Assembly: GCF_028640845.1 (NCBI RefSeq)
Contig: NC_080541.1
Coordinates: 179,468,502-179,532,501 of the forward strand
Direction of reading: 5' to 3'
DNA length: 64,000 nucleotides
Origin: Ahaetulla prasina
Taxonomy: Eukaryota; Chordata; Lepidosauria; Squamata; Colubridae
A model generated the notes under the pieces. That model did not search any database. It saw only the letters and a program-made list of their open reading frames with translations, and was not told the origin of the DNA. Below, in pieces: positions 43,965 through 54,936 of the stretch. Positions within the stretch are counted from its first letter, which is position 1; every line of letters begins with the position of its first letter. A program made the position numbers and the translations under genes.

Positions 43965-46900
43965 CTAGATTTTGTTGCCGCCCCACATGGCACAACTCCA
44001 AAAGATGGGACTTCTGATGCAGCGACTTGATTTCAGGTAGGGAGCAATCATCTCCAAGGTCTACCGAGAAAGCCAAAAGAAGGATATCTGTCATTGCCTA
44101 GTGTTGTCATTAACACAGCACAATAGCCTAAGCAAGAACAAAACCATACATTTCTGTTTACTATCTGAAAAGCTATATTTCTTTTGCTTTCAATTGGCAA
44201 TGTGAACCTCAGTGAAGTTATCAACTCCTATGAAGGTCTTGGAAATTATTGGCTCTGTCACTGCTGCAGGAGCTGACCGTTTGCCTAAGAAATTAAAGCT
44301 GGCCAAGTTTTCAATACTTTTTAATGCAACTTACAAAAATGTCATCAGAACCGAACCAAAATGAAGCAGGAAAACAGAGTTCTATTTACATGCACATTTC
44401 AGTACAAAGAGAAAAGTACTCAGCACGTTTATTCATTTGCCTCACACCTCCTGAATAATTTTAAGATGTGCAGATCCTTCTAAAACCAGAGACTACTGAA
44501 TATGTTTTTATTATTTCTCTATACTCTTTTATATTCCTGATATAGTTTTTGCTAAATAATGAAATACAAATGCCTTCCAATATTCTTGCCCCAATTCTCC
44601 AGTGCATTTTTGGAGAAGATGCTGAGACTCTAGAAAGAGTGCAGAGTAGAGCAACAATGATTAGGGGATTGGAAGCTAAAACATATGAAGAACGATTGCA
44701 GGAGTTGGGTATGTCTAATGAAAAGAAGGGCTAGCAGTGACATGATAGCAGTGTTCCAATATCTCATAGGTTGCCACGCAGAAGTGGGGGTCAACCTAAT
44801 CTCAAAAGCAGCTGAGGGCAGGACAAGAAGCAATGAATGGAAACTAATCAAGGAGAGAACCAACCTAGAACTAAGGAGAAATTTCCTGACAGAACAATCG
44901 TTTCATAGTTCCCATCGCCAATCTCTTTCCACTTATGACTGTATGACTATAACTTGTTGCTGGCAATCCTTATGATTTATATTGATATATTGATCATCAA
45001 TTGTGCTGTAAATGTTGTACCTTGATGAACGTATCTTTTCTTTTATGTACACTGAGAGCATATGCACCAAGACAAATTCCTTGTGTGTCCAATCACACTT
45101 GGCCAATAAAAATTCTATTCTATTCTATTCTATTAATCAATGGAACAATTTTCCTCCAGAAGTTGTGAATGCTTCAACACTGGACGTTTTTAAGAAGAGA
45201 TTGGACAACCATTTGTCTGAAATGGTATAGGGTTTCCTGCCTGAACGGAAGGTTGGACTAGAAGATCTCTGTTATTCTCTGTTATTCTATTAAGTAGCAA
45301 CCTTTGAAACAGCTTTGTATAGGATAAATTATCTACCAAGGATTTTTAAGATGATGTTGTATGTGACATTTCCGTAAGGTCAGAAAGCAATTACAGTTAT
45401 TAAGTATGGGAAATAGAGAGATGGAAGGAATGTAAGTTGCTCCATTTTTCTATAGGTCCCAATAAATATTCCCAGTGTCTCCCCTTAAACTGCTGTATGC
45501 TGACTTTGCTGCCAAGATCCTGTCTTAGATGCCATTTGAGCACTATTAGATTCACACCTTGGCTTTATTAGGATGAAAATCATATTCACTTTACTACTGC
45601 AAACTTTCAGTAATTATTGGTAGAGATTCATGTATAAAGCAGAATGCATTTCACCTCAAAGCGATGAAGGAACTCCTTCAGATTTGGGAACTGATCCAAG
45701 CATTTTGGGTCCAGCATTTGATGTACATCTAGCGCATCGTAAGCAATGAAATCTATGTAGGTGAGCTAGAAAAATTAACAGCGGGAAAATATTTTTAAAT
45801 GGAAGAATAAAATGTGCCAAATTGCATAGTTTGATGTAAATTGGCAAAGACATAAATACCTTTCTTCCTGCAAACCACTGCCTGTCCCCCAGAAATTGAG
45901 AGAACAGCTTGAGTTTCCCAGGTAGTAATTCCAAATAGTCAGGCTTTAGTTTTTCCTGCAAAAAGAGACAGTTATGTACAGACTGGTTTGTAGCCAAATC
46001 GTCATGAAACTTTGAGCTTAGCAATTTCCCGTTTTTCTTTTTTGTTTCTTTCCCTCAGCTCAATCACTAATGCAGAACTTTTCTCTCTCCTTCCTACCCA
46101 GGAATAGAGGATCAAATTAATCTATCCGCTCACTCCAAAACAAGCCCAAACTCATCTTCAGACCATCTGTTACAGTCTGATACAGTGGTGGAATTCAGCC
46201 AGTTCTATCGGGCTCAGGTGAACTGGTAGCAGTGGCTGTGGGAGGCTCCACCCACCGACCTGGACGTCATCACGTTCCGTTTTTGACAATCTGTGTGCTC
46301 TGTCCCCCCTCGCCTCCATCCGAGCGATGGCTTAATTAGCCGGCACTATCAGCTCTGGCAGCAATATAGCGAGCGTCTGCCAAGTGTCTCTGTTATCTCC
46401 CTCGACGCCGATGAGTCACCCAGGAACGAACAGTACTTCAACAGTTAAGCAGTTGCTTTGCCTGCTACAAAGAGGCACAGCAGCTCTTGCTGCCTTTATA
46501 GCCTGTGGGATGTGGCTCCATGACTCAGCACTTCCTAGGCCTGCCCCACCCCACCTTCTGTTGTTCCCGCCTCTCCTGCCTACGAAACCTAGGGTCCAGC
46601 CAGGCCTGATTGCCATCAGCTGGATCTGGAAGTGTGGCCTGTGGGGGGAAGAGTCAGGGGACGAAGGCCTCGTTATCTCTTCAACCTGGCCTGCCTCTGG
46701 CTCCTGGAGCTGAGCCAGGGAAGCCAGTGCTTCCGAGGTAAATCCTGACGGTCCTTCCCCCACACTTTCCAAGTCACTTTCTGGCAGTAGTCCCGGCTCG
46801 GGGGGCACAGACACAACACTGTGCATGCGCGGAAGGCCCTGTGCATGTGCAGAGGTGGCGCACGCGCACTCACATTTGCAAACTGGTAGCAAAGGTAAGT

Positions 46901-49900
46901 GAATAGTACCCCTGGTCTGATAGCATTTTGAAGGAAGACAGAAAGCACAACACTCACAAAATCTGGGCTGTAACATAATTTTGCAAAGCTCATACGGAAA
47001 TCCATTAGGTGGTTCTCAAGTATGTCCATCCTGATCGTTTCTTCTTCAGTCTCACCACCTGTGGCAACACAATGTCCTACAAAACTAAGAATCTGCCATT
47101 ATTTGAAGGAAATCATTTTTAAAGCAACACCGAAGGGGAGTCTGAACCACTTACACATGTTGTGCTTGCGTGCAATGTATCTCAGGATGGCGTTGCTTTG
47201 GGAAATCTTTATGTCACCATCAATAAGATAGGGGAGCTCGGGAGAAAGGAAAAGAAGAAGAGTGAAGATGCAAAGGTATTATGAATTATTACATTGTCCA
47301 AACATGCCCCTTGAGCAATTCTTAAATTCTAGGAATGAAGCAAGAGGAATATTTTCTGAGAGTGGCTTGAATTCATGTTTTTATGACCACACATTGCTTA
47401 GGATATAATGCTTTTTGCACAGAGCTGTCAGTGGCCAGAATAGTAAGTTTTGGATCCTGCCGAGATTAAACTGAAATATCCAATTATTTCTCCCATTCTT
47501 ATTCATTCTGTTCTCCTGAAACATTCTTTTTGCATATAACGTTCTCAGTTTTTTCCCCAGTCCTTTCATCTTTTTCCATAAAAGAATTTGAGTACACTTA
47601 AACCTCCAACTATTTCTACAGTATTTTGCTTTGAAAAGTCTCAGCCTGCAACTGTGCTCAGGTGAAACATTAGGAATTGTCGTCCCAAGGTCAACCACAT
47701 TGATTTTTTTTCTTGTCCCATCATCCCTGTGCAGTTATAGACTGTGGTTGCAATCAAGCAGACTTCAGTCAAGACATTTTGCCTGCCATGACTGACTCTA
47801 TAACATCTCGGGACTCTTTCCTCATTGCTTTCACCTATGTTAACAAGAACAGGAGCAACTTGATCCACCATCCCCTCTCAACCCAAAGAATGTACCACTA
47901 TTTATTCCACAACTGCTACATACATTTGGGAAGTCCAAGCCCAGCTTCTCCTTCTCATACGTCCATTCAGTTATACCCATATTAGGAACTGTAAGCAGAT
48001 ACATGTATGGTTAATGCAAGTCCATTTAAACAGATTGGGCAAAATGAAGGTTTGGTGGCTGCAACAACAGCAAAGATATGAAACATTGTTTTGACATCCC
48101 TACAGCAAAATGTAATTACAGCAGATCCCATCAAAGGTCATTCTCATTTAAAGTTGATTTGTCAAGTGCCAATTCCATCGTTACATCTCTCACCCTGCTT
48201 TGTCTCCTCTCCACAAAAGCCATTCTGTGAGAAAAAGGCCAAAAATCAATTGTTCACCTTTTTGGGGCGTGCAGCACTGACTTTTCCATCCAGCACATAG
48301 AATTCCTGGATATCCCAGCAGCTCTGGAACTGCAGAGAGGGCCTGTCCTGATTGCAGTTAGTCTTTCCATTCCATGCTGGGAATGGAATGCTTCCCATTT
48401 CTATTGAATCAGAGGTTAAGGCTGAAGCTGGCTAATCTGAAATAGTATTCCTAGTGTTGCCTTGAACACAGTATTGCTCCTTTGCTGACAAACTTGAAGT
48501 CCTCGTTTTACAGCAGATGAGGCTTAGGTCCTATCCACCCCGACTGATTAAAGCTGGATAAAGCTTTGTTCTACTGCCTTTTGTAGCTTCATGGCAGACA
48601 AATTCAACTATTAGGATTTTTCAATATGGAAATACAATGAATGACCCATTGCTTTTACATCTGACATACACTGCAGTTTATACATGAGTCCCTATTTTAT
48701 TTGATAGTAGTGTTCCAATATTTAAGGAATTGCCACAAAGAAGGAGCTAGTCCATTCTCCAAAGCACCTGAAGGCAGGACAAGAAGCAATGGATGGAAAC
48801 TAATCAAGGAGAGAAGCAACCTGGAACTAAGGAGAAATTTCCTGACAGAACAATTAATCAGTGGAGCAAGTTGCCTCCAGAAGTTGTGAATGCTCCAACA
48901 CTGGAGGTTTTTAAAGAAGAGATTGGACAACTGTTTGTCTGAAATGGTACAGGGTTTCCTGCCTGAGCAGGAGGTTGGACTAGAAGATGTCCAAGGTCCT
49001 TTCCAACTTTGTTATTCGGTATTCTGTAGTTAGAAAAAAAAACATTTTTGTTCCCAATCTATACTCACCAATGCCAAGTATTCCAATTTGCTTTGGAGTA
49101 TTTTCTGATTCCAATTCATTGTTTTGCACTAGGGTAAGATACATTATGTTTATATTTAAATAACAGTCATCAGCATTTAGATATGCACATTAAGATACAA
49201 TTGCATACCATATCAATATATGGTATTTGTATTACCATATTTTTTGGAGTATAAGACGTTCCGGACTATAAAACGCACCTACCTTTTTTGGTGAGGCAAA
49301 CAAGAAAAAGAAATCTGCCTTTGCCTCCCAGCAATTTTGCCTCCTTGCAGCAAACAGCCTGCTTTACTTTCATTTTCGTTTTCAGCATAGCTTGATTAGC
49401 ACAAGAAAAAAAGAATCTGCTCCCAGCAATTTACCTCCTTGCAGCAAGCAGCAGAAGCCCGAGCAGCAATAGGCAATGGTAATCCCTGCAGCCTGAAACA
49501 GCTGACAATCAACTTGTGCTAATTAGGCTGTGCTGAAGCTGAAATGGGCTGTTTCTTCTTGCTGCTTGCTGCAAGGCAGTAAATTGCTGGGAGGCAGAGG
49601 CCAAAGGGTGGGGGCCAGTGGGTGGGCGGGGCTACATTTGATGTATAAGATGCATCTAAATTTTCACGCCCTTTTAGGGGGAAAAAAAGGCATGTCTTAT
49701 ACTCTGAAAATACTGTATATATGCTATTTTGCAAATATTGAATAGAAAGCTTAAACAATATAAAATGTACAGGCACCAAATGTACTTTTTACATGCCTCT
49801 AAATACTATGATTTCACCCATTGTTTGTCCAGGACACAATTTTTTTCTAAAAATGAAACAACTTCCTCCCACAACTACTCCAACAGTGGTCATTATTATA

Positions 49901-52900
49901 TATACATTTTCCAAGGAAGATGCCTTTACAAATAATACCTAACCAAGTGATTATGGTAACCCAAGTTGTCAACTTTGTTTGAAGCTAAAAACCTCATTCT
50001 GGATTCATTTCACCTTCTTGGGCCAACTTGAAGGGTGGGGGCAGGAAAAGTGATCCATTATCAATGGGTCATGATTTTATCGGTGGACCTACATCATCCA
50101 CTGGCAGAGAAAATCAAAATTTCTACTGCTCCATTGACAATCCTGGTTCTGTGTCTCTTCCAAAACGTTGCTAATTATTACCCTGATCAGTGAGTGTACA
50201 ACTCACGGCAAGAAGCTTTTTCTCTGGCTTTGCTGCTATCTCCTTTCAATATGTTCAATCAAGAATACATATTTCCATCAGCAGAAGGTATCTCTATCAA
50301 TCTGATCACTGGAGTCAGAATAGCTTGGGTCTTTGGAATTCAAGCTTCTCTAAACTGGTTTTCTACAGCCTGCAACTCCCAAGAAAGAAATACAGTAAGA
50401 TAAAGAACCCTATAGGAAAAACAGCAGCCAGAGAACGGAAGAAAACAGATGCTATAACTATCTAGGTTCTGTCCAGTAGAAATGAAACTCCGACTTGATC
50501 CCAGACAACCAACTTTCTCACTTGAAGTCAGGTGGAACATGATTGAAACTGGCAAATAAGCACAAAGTTTCCTTATATTCTTTCCTATGTGGGATGGAGA
50601 CTGGTGTGTTCTAGTCTCCCGCACATTACTGAAAAACTGAACACATGAGAATTTGCAGCAGGGAAAAGGGGCAAGGACCAAAATGCAGGTTACAAGTCAA
50701 CATACTTGCATCAGATGTTGGGATGCAAATAATAAGGCCAGTAATTGGGATGATGGCACAATCATCATTTTGAGAACAATGTAGATTACTGTACAAGCTG
50801 CCTCCTGGGGAAAAATTGGGTAGGTGTTGGTGACAGATATGAAAGGAACTCAGGAATCAAAATGTTAATGGGGAAAGGGCAAAAGCAGGACAGATATGCT
50901 GGGTAGAGCCCAGGGGCTGGGTAGGGATCAGAGAAGAGTGACTAAGCTCTCCTTGAACCCCCAAACCAGGGGTGAAATGCTCCTGGTTCGGACCGGATCA
51001 CCTGATCTGGTAGCAATGGTGGTGGGTGGTTCGGAGAACCAGTAGCAAAAATCCCTGCCCCCACCCCATGCCCAGCTGAGCCGCACAATCATCAGAGGTT
51101 TTTGGGTTTTTTAACTTTTAAAAGCATTTTTTCTTCGGCCAAAAAAGTGCTTTTAAAAGTAAAAAAAAAGCCTCTGATGATCACGCGGCTCAGCTGGGAT
51201 TGTCAGAGCCTTTTAAAAGCATTTTTTCTACAACCTCTTTGGCTGAAGAGGTTGTAGAAAAAATGCTTTTAAAAGTTAAAAAAAAAAGTTGGCCACGCCC
51301 ACCCAGTAACATTACCCCCCACCAAGCCAAGCCCACAGATCAGGTAGTAACAAATTTTACATTTTACCACTGCCCCAAACAAATCTCCATTCACACATGC
51401 AGGTAATCCTCATTTAGCAACTGTTCACAGTTACAACAGTGATGAAAACTTAAACTTTGCAATCAGTCCTTGCATTTACGACCTTCACAGGTCTTTAAAG
51501 ATCATAAGAACAATCAAAATTTCCCTTAGCAACCAATTTGCTTAATGACTGACTTGCCAGTCCCAATTGTGGACTGTTTTGACAATAGAAACGGTCAACT
51601 TTGACTTTGCCTCCCAGGGAATGAATGCCAAAGCGTTACCCACTTTGATGTTGTCACTGGGCAGTGTCAAAATAAGGGGGAAATATTATTTTTATACTAA
51701 TAAGCTAATGATGATTTAAGCCACTTTTGAGCTGAGGATAAGGTGGAAACTTAATGGGAACAAGAAAGACAATGGGTAGGATTAGGATTTGTTTATGCTG
51801 TGCTTAGGTTCAAGTGAGCACTGAAGCAATCACACCAATTTTATACAAATATGCAAGCAGAGTTCAAGAACAACCGATATTTATAGAATAGCCATTGAAA
51901 CAGATTAACAGACATTTTGTTCTTATTCGTGTATCTAAATCAGCAATAGCAAAAAATAGAAATCGTAAATCTTTGGCAAGTTTATTTGTGCTACAGAAAC
52001 CAAGTAGCTTTTGTTTCTTCAAGCAATTCTAATACTTGAAAATTGGGTGCATTGTTTTGGGTGTTTGCTGCATCGTTTAAAATTCGCTAAGTTAAAATCT
52101 GCTAAGACATATCCAATATTTGCTCAACATTTCTAAGCCTGGAAAGAGCCAATATGCCAGTTCAGAAAATACTCAGCATCCTTCTCCCAGAAAGTTAGTC
52201 AAGCCGCCTTGAAGTTCAAAACCCCTGTTTAGTTCCTTACCTTTTTCATCGAGACCATAGTGTTTCTCTTTATAGGGGGTCTTGGTATACTCTAAGAGCA
52301 GTCTAATGGGATGAGCCAACTGCGGGAAAAGAATATCATGGTAAATAAGACTGGGTACTCATAGGTACTCATAATTGCCCCAAGACAGCCTTATAAAAAA
52401 ATTGAAATAGTTTGATTAGTTTCCAGTATTAAGTGAGGAGGAGCATGTGTTGCTTTGCTCCTGTGCTGCTGATAGGTTTCCAACAGACACCTAAATTGCA
52501 GTATCCAATCTGGGTCGGTCCCTGGGACCAGAGATTTTGTCTTCCAAGCCCATCCAGCATGAATCCAAAAGCTCAGAAGACAAAACCTCTGGTCCCGGGG
52601 ACCGACCCAGATTGGATACTGCAACTGTCAGGCCTGGAAACCATATTAAACTTTAGGTTTCCAGACGCTGCCACATTTTTATCCTGAGGGGAGGAGGGGG
52701 GGTTGAGGGATATGGTAACATTCTTCAAAGGGTCAAGGTCGGATGGTGTTCACGTCTGCAGGAAGAGTGGCAAGAAGTTACTCGAATGAACTGGAAGAAC
52801 GTGGGACCGTGTGGTCATCAGAGGGGTCAGGGGGGTGGGACTATTGGGGTTTGTATAACTGGGGAAACGAATCCGGAACTTCAGTTTTGGGAATTGCACT

Positions 52901-54379
52901 CATCGTGTGCCAGTCTCCTCATGCTAGTAAAGGACTCTGAGAAAAAGAAAAAATGCCTCTGAGTTTCTTTTACGCAGAAGGGGTATTTCTGGAACCTTGA
53001 CATTATTCCCAAAACTGAAGTTCCGGATTCGTTTCCCCAGTCCTGGGATACTTATATTCGCCTTCATTTGTGAGACAACTAAATTGGTTGCTGTGAGCAG
53101 AAGAGAGGGACAGGTAGGTTGGTTTGGGAGCTGATGGCAGGAGCCTCTAATAGCAGCAATTTGCTCTGGTTTAGCTAAGCCAAATGATTAGCCAAAGGAA
53201 ACAGGCAGGTTTCCTGGTATTCCTCCCATCAAGATTTCTCATCCTGCCCTCAAAGGCAGGACTAGAACTCTTGGTCTCCTGATTCCTAGACTGATCCTTT
53301 AATCGCTACTGGTAGTCCTCAATTTATGACCACAACTGAGCCCAAAATTTCCATTGCTAAGCAAGACAGTTGTGAAATGAATTTTGCCCCGTTTTATGAC
53401 TTTTCTTGCCACAGTGGTTAAGTGAGTCACTGCAGTTGTAAGTAAGTAGCAACTTGTCAGTTGTTTTATATGTTGTCGCCAAGTTTTGATCATGTGACCA
53501 TGGAGATGCTGTAACCATCATAAGTGCGAAAAACAATCATACAGGTTCTGACAGGTTCTGGAGAACTGGTAGCGGAAATTTTGAGTAGTTCAGAGAACCA
53601 GCAAATACCACCTCTGGCTGGCCCCAGAGTGGGTTGGGAATGGGGATTATGCAATATCCTTCCCCCAGGAATGGGGAGGGAACAGAAAATTTGCAATATC
53701 CTTTCCCCTGCCACGCCCACCAAGCCATACCACACCCACAGAACCGGTAGTAAAAAAAAATATTGGATTTCACCACTGGATCATAAGTCACTTTTTTCAG
53801 TGCTCTCGAAACTTCGACCGGTCACTACCCAAACGGCTGTAAAAATTGAGAACTCCCGGTACCCCAGAATGGTCCCGATCCTCCTACCACCGGTTGCTGA
53901 ATGAACCCGAAAGGGGCGTGCCCCGCTAGCCTTCAGCTCAGCCCGCTCTGAGTCTCCGGAGCTCTCAGCTCTGAGCCGCCGGAGCTCTCCGCTTTGTTTT
54001 CAGCGTCGGGAGAAAACGCTTCTGCCCGCCCCGGCTTAGCCCACCCGCCTGCAGCCTCTCAGCCTCGGTTGATCCGAAGGCGGAGAACGCCGAGTCCTGG
54101 GCAGGAGCGAGGCCCCGAGACAAGGAGGCTTTTCAATGGTCTTCTCCCGGTCCCGTCCTGCTGGCCACCCCGCCCCCCTTTACACCAGAGGTCTTCAAAT
54201 TTAGCAGCTTTAAGACTTGTGGACGTCAACTCCCAGAATTCTCCAGCCAGCATAGCTGGCTGGAGAATTCTGGGAGTTGAAGTCCACAAGTCTTAAAGCT
54301 GCTAAGTTAGTTTGAAGACCTCTGCTCTACACGGATTATTTACCCCTCGGATCTTCCAGTAGCCCAGCGTGGCTTCCAT
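43965..54379 (-). CDS. GSTM: Mu-class glutathione S-transferase, copy B (complete, 8 exons, 221 aa)
   Basis: Exons in transcript order: 54344-54379, 52241-52319, 47924-47988, 47155-47236, 46958-47058, 45860-45955, 45655-45765, 43965-44060. All join in frame with GT donors and AG acceptors; the exon 4 acceptor is GAG rather than the usual CAG or TAG. Exon 2 is 79 nt, one codon longer than in copy A, so the mu-loop region (HYGLDEKVPNMG) is one residue longer and quite different. Catalytic Tyr7 (TLGYWKIRG), Trp47 and Lys51 (TEWTYEKEK), Phe58, Gln73-Ser74 (SQSNAI), Asp107 and Tyr117 (KLCYSPDF) are all kept, so an active cytosolic enzyme is predicted. The tail ([18 protein letters not shown]) differs strongly from copy A, so substrate choice may differ; that is inference. 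The start has A at -3 and G at +4. A TATA box lies about 90 bp upstream. The downstream pseudogene is closer to this copy than to A. Confidence 0.96.
44600..45290 (+). mobile_element. CR1/L3-type LINE 3' end split by another LINE tail
   Basis: Coding blocks [14 protein letters not shown] and RRNFLTEQ end at about 44900. The reading resumes at about 45136 with CAATGGAACAATTTTCC. It lies in GST copy B intron 7. Confidence 0.82.
44904..45135 (+). mobile_element. LINE 3' UTR fragment with ATTCT tail, nested
   Basis: TTTCCACTTATGACTGTATG to CACTTGGCCAATAAAAATTC and ATTCT repeats, inserted in the CR1 copy. Same unit as 20106 and 39195. Confidence 0.8.
46183..46914 (+). mobile_element. hAT element carrying a solo LTR, GST copy B intron 5
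   Basis: CAGTGGTGGAATTCAGCC start and TAGTACCCCTG end. Perfect 8-bp duplication gtctgata at 46175-46182 and 46915-46922. Without the LTR it would be about 205 bp, similar to 59018-59220. It ends 43 bp from the exon 5 boundary at 46958. Confidence 0.88.
46296..46818 (-). mobile_element. Solo LTR with 5-bp target duplication
   Basis: On the minus strand it starts TGTTGTGTCTGTGCC and ends GGACAGAGCA (TG..CA). The perfect duplication ctgtg lies at 46291-46295 and 46819-46823. A TATAAAG promoter element is on the minus strand near 46490-46500. The 186-codon open frame at 46416-46976 (-) overlaps this LTR and GST exon 5 and is not a gene. Superfamily (ERV or Gypsy) undecided. Confidence 0.85.
48700..49020 (+). 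mobile_element. CR1/L3-type LINE 3' end, GST copy B intron 2
   Basis: ATAGTAGTGTTCCAATATTT through GGTCCTTTCCAACTTTGTTA. Similar in extent and orientation to the copy at 57380 beside the GST pseudogene. Confidence 0.8.
49235..49715. mobile_element. Tc1/mariner-like MITE
   Basis: CCATATTTTTTGGAGTATAA start and CTTATACTCTGAAAATACTG end, bordered by TA (49233-49234 and 49716-49717). From 49716 to 50966, within copy B intron 2, nothing is recognised. Confidence 0.7.
50967..51372 (+). mobile_element. hAT element with internal inverted repeats
   Basis: CAGGGGTGAAATGCTCCTGG start and ATTTTACCACTG end. Perfect 8-bp duplication ccccaaac at 50959-50966 and 51373-51380. Inside, CAGCTGAGCCGC near 51072 mirrors GCGGCTCAGCTG near 51186, and a second hairpin follows at 51213-51275. 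Confidence 0.88.
51395..51600 (+). mobile_element. Diverged Tc1/mariner-like MITE fragment
   Basis: ACATGCAGGTAATCCTCATT with AACTTAAACTTTGC, TTACGACC and GACTTTGCCTCCCAGGG motifs, resembling 2902-3931 and 53308-53870. Confidence 0.4.
52498..52622. repeat. 47-bp inverted repeat with a 31-bp loop
   Basis: Arms 52498-52544 and 52576-52622 are reverse complements at 45 of 47 positions. Weaker pairing (GGTTTCC with GGAAACC) extends outward to about 52474 and 52642. It sits in intron 2 of GST copy B, about 180 bp from exon 2. Confidence 0.9.
52858..53041. repeat. Perfect 37-bp inverted repeat with a 110-bp spacer
   Basis: Arms 52858-52894 and 53005-53041 are exact reverse complements by eye. They lie between exons 1 and 2 of GST copy B. 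The loop has no recognised motif. Confidence 0.9.
53308..53870. mobile_element. Tc1/mariner-like MITE copy split by a hAT
   Basis: CTGGTAGTCCTCAATTTATG start, GATCATGTGACCATGGAGAT interior; after the hAT, GATCATAAGTCACTTTTTTC continues. Same family as 2902-3931. Confidence 0.6.
53541..53778 (-). mobile_element. Non-autonomous hAT, CAGNGGTGGG family, 5' end worn
   Basis: CAGGTTCTGACAGGTTCTGG start (the first terminal bases are lost) and GGATTTCACCACTG end. In intron 1 of GST copy B. Confidence 0.7.
54186..54324. mobile_element. Palindromic hAT MITE beside the exon 1 donor of GST copy B
   Basis: CAGAGGTCTTCAAATTTAGC start and TTTGAAGACCTCTG end, near-complete inverted repeat. Flanks ctttacac and ctctacac match at 7 of 8. 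Its flanking duplication ends about 10 bp inside intron 1 from the donor at 54343. Confidence 0.85.
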
Positions 54380-54467
54380 CTTCTTCTCCGGGGCTGTCGG
54401 ACGTGCTCGGCTCTGCTTCTCGTCTCAAGCACTCCTCTCCCGCCACCGGCAGATCCCCGAGAGCTGC

Positions 54468-54474
54468 TTTTATA
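54468..54474 (-). promoter_or_regulatory. TATA box of GST copy B
   Basis: TATAAAA on the minus strand in GGTATAAAAGCAGC, 89-95 bp upstream of the ATG. A start site about 30 bp downstream would give a 5' UTR of roughly 60 nt. Confidence 0.6.
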
Positions 54475-54936
54475 CCGAAGCGGAGGGATGTCCCAATGAG
54501 GAGCCTGTGGCGAGTCCCACCCAACACAGGCAAAGCGCTGGTGGGAAAACTTTCCCCGAGGTGGGGGACAAGCAGGTGGCGGGTTGGCCGTTCCGCCCCC
54601 TTACTCGCCGAACCCGATTTCTCTTCCGAACCGCCAGTCAGCGTCAAACAAGCCCCGTCTCTTCAGGTCACCTACGTCGTTCGAGCCAAAGGGGATTTTT
54701 TTTTCTCCAGATTTAAGAGACGCCTCTCGATGCCTTAACGGTCCGTTTCCGAAATTTGTAGCTCTGGACTTATTCCAATCATCGATTATTTCAATAAAGA
54801 AAAATAACTTGAGGTGTAAAGGGAAGAAACAGCCTGGAGTACAGGAGGGGTGTGTGTGTGGGTGTGTGTAAACCTGTGTGAATACAGTCTTTAGGATGTT
54901 TTTTTTTAACTATCCCCCATCACCACTACAAGAGAG

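Larger units (their letters stand above)
53880..54700 (-). promoter_or_regulatory. CpG-rich promoter region of GST copy B
   Basis: CpG-dense DNA on both sides of exon 1 (54344-54379), broken only by the MITE at 54186-54324. Open frames at 54336-54738 on both strands come from base composition. I looked for a perfect antioxidant response element and saw none. Confidence 0.6.

Noticed and set aside
46416..46976. 186-codon open frame, minus strand, longest in the window
   Set aside because: It spans a solo LTR with a 5-bp duplication and runs into GST exon 5 in a different frame; no domain motif.
53524..53904. 126-codon open frame, plus strand
   Set aside because: Covers a hAT copy and a MITE; repeat translation.
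54580..54670. Possible antioxidant response element upstream of GST copy B
   Set aside because: Only a GCTGAC half site on the minus strand; the full TGAC-N3-GC pattern is not met.
54336..54738. Overlapping open frames of 95-115 codons on both strands near GST copy B exon 1
   Set aside because: Stop-poor because of CpG-rich promoter composition; only the 12-codon exon 1 is supported.
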